A stretch of 64,000 nt of DNA, from IMG/VR virus record IMGVR_UViG_3300020404_000180, positions 1 to 64,000 of that record; one strand, given 5' to 3'. Position 1 is the first letter of the stretch; every line of letters begins with the position of its first letter. Below, in pieces: positions 59,801 to 64,000 of this stretch. Source of the stretch: a virus. Under the pieces are notes generated by a model. That model was not told the DNA's origin, did no database searches, and worked only from the letters and a program-made list of their open reading frames with translations. Position numbers and translations under genes: made by a program.

Positions 59801-62800
59801 TCGTGAGAATAGTTGTAAGTGATGTTATCACCACTGATTTTAAGTATCTTACCTAAGTCAGATGACTTAAGAAGTATAGATGCACCAGATCCTGTCTTTT
59901 GCTCGATGTTAACAACTGGAGGTGACTGATATTGCTGACCACCTGTCTCTATGGTAACTGCGGTAACACTTTGGTTCTGAATAGTCGCATTTAAGACTGC
60001 ATTGATACCATTACCACCACTAACCGATACAGTAGGTGCAGATAAGAAACCAGAACCACCATTTGTCACTGTGACTGTATCAATTGCTGCATCAATGACT
60101 GTAGCGATGCTTGCAGGGTCATCAAAGGACAATGTATCGACTTGTATAGTAAAATCTTCTGTACTATCACCGCCAGGCAACTTAGTACCATCAAATGTCA
60201 AGATTGATGATGTATCGTATGCAGATCCACCAGCAGTTACGGTTACTGTACTGATTCTACCATTACCGTCAGTGACAATAGTAAATTCAGCACCAGATGC
60301 ACCATTTGGGTTTACTGATGTTTGAGTAACGCCTGTAGTTGTGGTATCTGCAGTAAATGTACCATTACCAGCGGGTTGAGTCTTAAGAGACGCAGTTGCG
60401 ACTGACCCATAGTAAGGATCATCAAATATAATGTCAGGAGCACTCCTGTAATTAGAACCAGCTTGAGTAATTGTAACACTTGCAAGTTTTCCACCACCAC
60501 TGACCGCTGAAGAGACAGTTGCTTGTGTACCACTGATTGCTTGTACAGAACCTTGTGAGTCAGAACTGTAAACAGTATTAGTCTCAGCAGTTCCTGTGCT
60601 AAACATGATGTATCCTTTGTTACCAGCACCTACTCTCTCATTTTTAAGTGGTTTGATTCTCAATACAGAGTTAACTGGGTTCCATGATATTACTTGACCC
60701 CTAGCAGTTGTATTTGCCTGTGTCTGTTGTGATATGACTATCTCATTAGGTATGAATGACCCGAATACATTTTGTAGTGTTAAATCTACAAAGTCAGGAA
60801 GTGTAACTACTGCAGTAGGTAATGAAGCAGCATTGTATCCTGCACCATCGTTTGTGATAGAGACATTGGATAGAGAACCAGATATTGTAGCAGTCGCTGT
60901 TGCACCAGAACCAGAACGTGTAGAACCACTGAGTTTAGGTAGTGATGAGTAGTTTCTGCCAGGATCACCAATTGTGATTGTCTTGATTCCACCTGTAGCG
61001 TATATGCTGTTGGTATCATATGATACACCTGTACTATAACCTGTCTCAGGTTCTAGAGCAGTAATGTAGTCGAATGTAGTATCTGTCTTTGCTGAGACTA
61101 TGTTAGTTCCTATTACTGGGTCGTTGATTGTTGTGAAATACCTTGATGATAATAATGTGCCAGAACTTACAGATATTCTATTACCCATATAACCGTGTGC
61201 TTGGCAAGCATAGTAGAGCGTGCTAGGAGCGTCTTCTGCAACTGTGATACTAACACTACGTGTGGTTGCTGTTGCAAACCCTGTAGCATATGATGCATAG
61301 TCAGGCATGACTACACCATCTAGTGTGTAGGTTACGTTTGTCTCGTATCTCTCTACTCCACCGTACGCAGATTCGCTTTGAGAGAAGTAAATTGCGTGAG
61401 TAGTATTACTTGAGTCATTTTGCTCAAACTTATATGTCGCACCTTTTACAAATTTTAGTGCGGGTGCTTGTGTGACTTCGTTATATTCACCACCAACTAA
61501 GTAATAACCATTACCACTGCCTTGACCGAAGTATGCGTGTGCGGAAGTCTTCGCTGCTACAGTAGTAGTGTAAGTAACTACGTTTGCACCTTCTATCAAA
61601 TCAAAGTAGTAGAATATGCCTGGCAAACCAGTTATCTTAACAGTAATAGAATTCTGTTCGTTAGTTACCGTGTCTAATACTTCAGCAGTAATATTCTTGT
61701 AAGTGAATATGTCTGTGTTGAGCGGATCAAATGTAAATGCAAGTTTCTTACCATTGTTAGATGCGTCACTAGTGTCAAAGTTGTAAGAGTGTCCGTCAAT
61801 GAGTTGTAACTTTGGTTCCTTGTTGTATACAGTAGCGGAACCTACGTTTGCTGCTGCAGGAGTAGCAAAGTTACTCTTGATTGTAAATCTCCTTAATGAC
61901 TCAGTTCTAACAACCTGATAACCTGTATTATTATAAGACGTAGGTGAGACGCCTGAGACTAATACTATATCGCCTATACCTAGTTGATGTGCTAATGTAG
62001 TATGGAAAACTGCTTCTCGCTGTGTTTCTGTCAGTGTAATGGTAAAACCAGAACCAGCAGGACTGGTTGCATTACCTAAGTTGATGTTATCTGCAGATAT
62101 TGTATCTCCTACGTTATATCCAGTTCCGCTACTTGTGATTGTAACAGATGATACACTGTTACCTGTAACCACGATAGTTGCTCTAGCACCTAGACCAGAA
62201 CCATTAGTTGTAATTGGCACATTGCTGTAGGTTCCGTTTTCGTAGTTAGAACCACCTGTAATACTTGACCATCCGTCTTGATGTAGGTTACCGTCTGTGC
62301 GGAGTCTTACGTATGTCCATACAAGGTTGCCATCAGATACAGAACCAGATGTATGTGTGGGTGCATTAGCAACATCACTATCTGATGTTCCGCTTGATGC
62401 TGCCTTGTACACTCTATTGTCTACGTAAACAAGATCCTCTTGATTGTATGCTGTACTATTTGTCCACGCACCGATTAGTTTGATGCTCTGTAAATCGTAA
62501 TACTTGAAGTAATACTTGTTATTGTATATCTTAGTATTGATTGTTCGTGTGTTACTATTGTCCGCCACGGATACGGTAACTTGGTCACCAGGCAAGAGAT
62601 AGTGATTAGTTGATGTAGCAACTGTAGTAGTGTAGATGTCATTGAAACTTGATACTGCGTTTGTTATACCTGTAGCAAGCACGCCTTCTACAGTAGAGAC
62701 TACTCCGCTTACTCCGTCGCCATTAGTTCCTGTGTTATCGAAGAGAAGTCTATCATTTACCTTATACTCTTTACCACCACCTTCTACAAGATACTGGTCA

Positions 62801-64000
62801 ATACCAGATGAGGAATACTGGTTTGTTGCGGAAACAACTAGGGAGTCTGCAGTACCACCTCTAATGAACGGATAGTAACTATAGTAACCAATACCATCTT
62901 CGATGTATGTAAGTGTTTCTCCGCTCTCCATTACAATGAGAGTAGTAGTATCTTCTAGTGCAAGGAAGAAGTCAACCTTGTTGTCTAACTGTTTTCTCTT
63001 TGCAACGATATTGTCAACACCTACGTATGGTGCTCTGTATCTTATTGCGTCTTCTGTAAAGTTTTTCTGTAATCCGTTACCATCCCAGTTTGTAGAATCT
63101 GCCTCTGCGTAAAACTTAGGACCTATGAAGTAAGGGAACGCGGGTTCTCCAGCAGAACCTTTGATTGTTGTGAAGTAAGCGTATACACCATTTGGGTATT
63201 CTGGAGTTACACAGAATCTACCATTATATTCATCTAAATCACCTAAACCTTGTATATACTCATAATCCTCAATATAAGTCCCTAGAGGGTCACTGAGACC
63301 GCTTAGAAGAGAACTTCTGTTGGTCTTGACTCTATAACTACTGATTATCTGTTTATATGAATTATATGGTGATGCATTCTCTGGGTCAACGTAACCGTAA
63401 GGTCCGTAGATAGGGTGTCCATCATACGCCCAACCAATGATAGGTGAGTGTGCTGTAGGGTTGAGTTCCGTAAGTGCTGTGCTTATACTATCCTTAGTAA
63501 GGAATCTAAGTTTCTTAGGGTTATGTAAGTATCCGTATTCTCCGCCATATATCAAATAGTTCTCACCTTGGAATACACCACCACCCGCATTGTCTGTAGT
63601 TTTGCGGTTTACAAATGCGGGATCTCCTAATTCTTCCGCAGTTGCTGCTTCGTTAAATGTTAATTCTGTAAGTTTAGTTTGGAATACCGCACCTGAGCCA
63701 GGATAAACAATGCTTACTGTTGTAGCACCCGCTGTATATCCCGCACCTTTGTTAGTAACTACGACACCAGTAACGATATTGGAGCTCTGGTCTACTTGAG
63801 CAAACGCGGTAGCACCTACTCCATCACCAAGAATGACAACATCAGGTGCACCATAGTATCCACTTCCTCCAAATGTGACGATTATACTTTCTATCTTTCC
63901 GTTTAGTATTGATGGATACGCAACAGCACCACTACCAGTAATTAACTTGATAGTAGGTTCGTAAGTATATTGACTACCTGTGTCTGTAATAGTGACAGTG
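53872..64000 (-). CDS. 7: Giant gp7-like baseplate wedge protein, 5' end outside the window
   Basis: The frame stays open from 53872 to the window edge (at least 3376 codons). A TTG at 63555 could be read as a start, but the upstream frame continues without a stop and with the same repeat text, so the true start lies beyond 64000. A YHYH-like domain lies at about 63130-63490 (IIGWAYDGHPIYGPYGYVDP, RFCVTPEYPNGVYAYFTTIK). A cupredoxin-like domain lies at about 61175-61450. Many Gly-Ser-Gly-Tyr repeats and three Cys helical modules (about 58270, 58015, 55680) follow. Near 58800-58960, NEQRVYDSDRFQEFSYDISS and NPLKFAAHPAGFKVVGTQV resemble T4 gp7 near VRFVHPVGFGF. T4 gp7 is only 1032 aa, so this is a heavily expanded relative or replacement. 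Position before gp8 fits gp7. Confidence 0.8.
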   Translation of the reverse strand, partial: TVTITDTGSQYTYEPTIKLITGSGAVAYPSILNGKIESIIVTFGGSGYYGAPDVVILGDGVGATAFAQVDQSSNIVTGVVVTNKGAGYTAGATTVSIVYPGSGAVFQTKLTELTFNEAATAEELGDPAFVNRKTTDNAGGGVFQGENYLIYGGEYGYLHNPKKLRFLTKDSISTALTELNPTAHSPIIGWAYDGHPIYGPYGYVDPENASPYNSYKQIISSYRVKTNRSSLLSGLSDPLGTYIEDYEYIQGLGDLDEYNGRFCVTPEYPNGVYAYFTTIKGSAGEPAFPYFIGPKFYAEADSTNWDGNGLQKNFTEDAIRYRAPYVGVDNIVAKRKQLDNKVDFFLALEDTTTLIVMESGETLTYIEDGIGYYSYYPFIRGGTADSLVVSATNQYSSSGIDQYLVEGGGKEYKVNDRLLFDNTGTNGDGVSGVVSTVEGVLATGITNAVSSFNDIYTTTVATSTNHYLLPGDQVTVSVADNSNTRTINTKIYNNKYYFKYYDLQSIKLIGAWTNSTAYNQEDLVYVDNRVYKAASSGTSDSDVANAPTHTSGSVSDGNLVWTYVRLRTDGNLHQDGWSSITGGSNYENGTYSNVPITTNGSGLGARATIVVTGNSVSSVTITSSGTGYNVGDTISADNINLGNATSPAGSGFTITLTETQREAVFHTTLAHQLGIGDIVLVSGVSPTSYNNTGYQVVRTESLRRFTIKSNFATPAAANVGSATVYNKEPKLQLIDGHSYNFDTSDASNNGKKLAFTFDPLNTDIFTYKNITAEVLDTVTNEQNSITVKITGLPGIFYYFDLIEGANVVTYTTTVAAKTSAHAYFGQGSGNGYYLVGGEYNEVTQAPALKFVKGATYKFEQNDSSNTTHAIYFSQSESAYGGVERYETNVTYTLDGVVMPDYASYATGFATATTRSVSITVAEDAPSTLYYACQAHGYMGNRISVSSGTLLSSRYFTTINDPVIGTNIVSAKTDTTFDYITALEPETGYSTGVSYDTNSIYATGGIKTITIGDPGRNYSSLPKLSGSTRSGSGATATATISGSLSNVSITNDGAGYNAASLPTAVVTLPDFVDLTLQNVFGSFIPNEIVISQQTQANTTARGQVISWNPVNSVLRIKPLKNERVGAGNKGYIMFSTGTAETNTVYSSDSQGSVQAISGTQATVSSAVSGGGKLASVTITQAGSNYRSAPDIIFDDPYYGSVATASLKTQPAGNGTFTADTTTTGVTQTSVNPNGASGAEFTIVTDGNGRISTVTVTAGGSAYDTSSILTFDGTKLPGGDSTEDFTIQVDTLSFDDPASIATVIDAAIDTVTVTNGGSGFLSAPTVSVSGGNGINAVLNATIQNQSVTAVTIETGGQQYQSPPVVNIEQKTGSGASILLKSSDLGKILKISGDNITYNYSHDRTLKPSLNTTYNLQLIRTQVIDYLDVVNGGQNFVANPTIVLTGGQGSLFSLKPIIENEVIQSVLVENAGRGFTSAPTVSAKVTHTWVGLQSSSTINFPYNAKIPSGTKVTLVQQSGQFPEPLLPNTTYYAVAATTANGLADNQIRLATSLANANTETTITFTSAPTGDISTGQTYFLLETTDLGDTINAFMKPATFSVGERIYQGASTSSFTAYGFVKNWDASGRVVSVEIVEGEFKVGEPVFGEETAAFGQIHAFSRADAVFDVSPISISASGWERTTGFLDLNEQRVYDSDRFQEFSYDISSSVNINNWKNPLKFAAHPAGFKVVGTQVITQTVKKDYRSKANLDLNSGNSTDWWVPTTNSIGSTFNGTTYVTPKPSAKNTGKLATINNFALAKPDYSALVPTEVSIFGRQLLDIQKILSCIVYKIDDISDRTINFDASSSSIVNTSSDQITLTGHGFLNNQRVIYNAGGDRFQDARDLIINNIDHIVEETIGALNAQYPSLNYNNATCARDTRLVIAAWTNDLKYGGNYFTVAATNSYIGGVISQGNAYIDAGNLLKNNKNLIAAEAVHLMLEDATVGIPSGFAGVPGGPQNCIDDIVDCIEAIAYNLTYGANSEVWDAANLYVNTVHLDGEETQAIWAFDKAKELAADVIVNTAINIQGSHGFTQVTNTGVTFDAAICATVDAAMDTLFNIITTAISTDSLSTVTRTNPVGYITHIAGEETETIFAFNKARDLCNLAVTNSLPEGTYTNIAPVTDLSITVDSGGCSDVKSAITTLSGIITEGIDNPSTLPTVNTGNYPNNRTGTPVGGLTNGSAYYVKFVDANTIQLATTEGGSAINLSSLGTGVGHSLRLFIDGINDTFKLRTNNIDIGTKIGHAADKKQLLVMTNGLVTNPATYTFANDAITFLTPPLAETKILCMYYDRASYTSSFQLDQIGDEIKTFGAITSGNTYSDGVYTNVPLKNNLGGGVGATADITVTGGKVTGVALNTAGNGYTDNDVLGISDPRVGEQLVKNFLPSTGTYAPASGEMVLTIGSGHGLSAPTTHTPGGATYSGTTGLMVVTINSHGLVNGDQVKFADGAITFNCGYNGGGDEAYPRSTDYASDRWLQVFDCTENTFTVQVLDSIPSTNTDAHTFVSAVSNSVKFAVSTVRIANESLQFSCGYNGGGTASYPRATDPIGTQGKMKDIPVEAVGTTTITVNALNGTTATNTDSHTWVGLSTYQFQPTDIAYTPTTGEMVVTVSGHGMIKGDRIYFATNSLTFTCGLDNNQTQHTYPRVGDPSEGAWHTIDAVTNDTFTVNVGVSSDTSTHTFVSATSTAVTRAVVSYGVYGYSKNADGASLLRTNQEFIATTAYGRMMANNAGFSSSYQVKCIRDTKLLVDAVADNIEFGGNDATYDAANFYVATAHLTGEEDQSVEVFNAARDICRQVMRNLTVTTNSYTVGTQVKDNTISNDSGSTSYSEACCIDTASTITTLWAIVTQAVGTTAGGSGNLNGITRTSATQPFFQVEVDTVTFDGTDKIFTAQVGGSTQVLPASDNFLIFLNSTFQVKGTTEAYTYTGSTITFTEAPLPGMDFYGFYLGKLTLLDEIAPFFDSQKKTFTMKEDTEPFSLESDNVEVEAQNNLLIFLNGIYQEPGVAFTLTGSIIEFSEPPRAGSTCEIFIFTGSAEDVLVSNTFNSLDIGDRFQIDSEGSDRSIAKVSSSTTIDSYEYTGLRPSTAEFVATIVNGAVTQVDIINAGSNYEVPPILLFQGGGGEGAFAETTIEIGSGRVTGVVNLQGGANYTSAPTVLPTHPIAVERKQRNRLISNSKNLSATYLTSTLSQSGTTINLKNVWFDSSQKNGFPDEGEILIPFYDSVNSVWSAERILYGSKDTVAETLTVATGGRGYLGTTAAAHPVITGTYSSSGTLCTVTTSSNHNLSTGQEFYLDCTSGTGFDGSYKVTVTTATSFTVEFPFSRTASGNCSLLPEVRLRSL
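61175..61585 (-). repeat. Shared cupredoxin-like module, copy B (in the gp7-like giant)
   Basis: It encodes TTTVAAKTSAHAYFGQGSGN to YYACQAHGYMGNRI and closely matches 12825-13250, including long runs of identical bases. It separates FYYFDLIEGANV from GTLLSSRYFTTIND, so it looks inserted into an older domain here too. Boundaries are by eye. Confidence 0.8.

Noticed and set aside
63555-63557. TTG at 63555 as the start of the gp7-like giant
   Set aside because: The reading frame is open upstream to the window end with continuing repeat sequence, so the gene is 5'-truncated by the window.
1-64000. tRNA genes, terminators and replication origins
   Set aside because: I saw no cloverleaf-compatible segment and no convincing GC-rich hairpin with a T-run in the few short gaps between genes.

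Overview
The window is part of a T4-like marine myovirus genome of the cyanophage/pelagiphage type (Kyanoviridae-like). Every gene I can support lies on the minus strand, so transcription runs from position 64000 towards 1. The T4 structural order is preserved: gp7-like, gp8, a fibre block, gp13, gp14, gp15, gp16, two accessory genes, gp17, gp18, gp19, gp20, then the start of the next head gene. No tRNA, integrase, transposon, CRISPR array or plus-strand gene is evident. The host cannot be fixed from this window. AT-rich coding, DUF6321-type and DUF6445-type proteins and giant repeat-rich fibres fit phages of marine picocyanobacteria or SAR11-like bacteria.

Layout from high to low coordinates. 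64000-53872: a giant gp7-like baseplate protein, cut by the window edge, with a YHYH domain, a type-1-copper-like (cupredoxin-like) domain, many Gly-Ser-Gly-Tyr beta repeats and Cys-containing helical modules. 53849-52335: baseplate wedge gp8. 52334-45654: a 2226-aa DUF4815-like structural protein. 45657-42945: five small or medium fibre-associated genes. 43015-24782: two giant fibre-like proteins (2426 and 3459 aa) separated by a 177-aa protein. 24771-22130: fibre-tip-like proteins, including a glycine-rich adhesin candidate. 22140-17439: an accessory island with two helical proteins of unknown function, a fusion of a U32-like Cys-rich domain with a methyltransferase, a 2-oxoglutarate/Fe(II) oxygenase-like protein and two small proteins. 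17407-11495: a 1970-aa protein with a subtilisin-like S8 protease, cupredoxin-like domains and Ig-like domains. 11493-1: the neck, tail completion, DNA packaging, sheath, tube and portal genes.

How they work together: gp16 and gp17 package DNA through the gp20 portal. gp13, gp14 and gp15 join head to tail, gp18 and gp19 form the contractile tail, and gp7-like and gp8 form baseplate wedges. The very large repeat proteins probably make up the baseplate periphery and fibres. Five giant ORFs occupy about 40.4 kb, or 63% of the window. Ten T4-like late-promoter motifs (TATAAATA, ATAAATA or CTAAATA) precede genes, and seven of them overlap the upstream gene's stop codon.

Most notable: (i) apparently complete His-Cys-His-Met copper-site motifs in three giant virion proteins, one copy shared as a DNA-level module inserted into an Ig domain; (ii) a virion-linked subtilase with an intact catalytic set; (iii) a U32-like/methyltransferase fusion beside an Fe(II) oxygenase in the middle of the tail genes; (iv) a recurring Cys-containing helical module in two giants; (v) late promoters embedded in stop codons.
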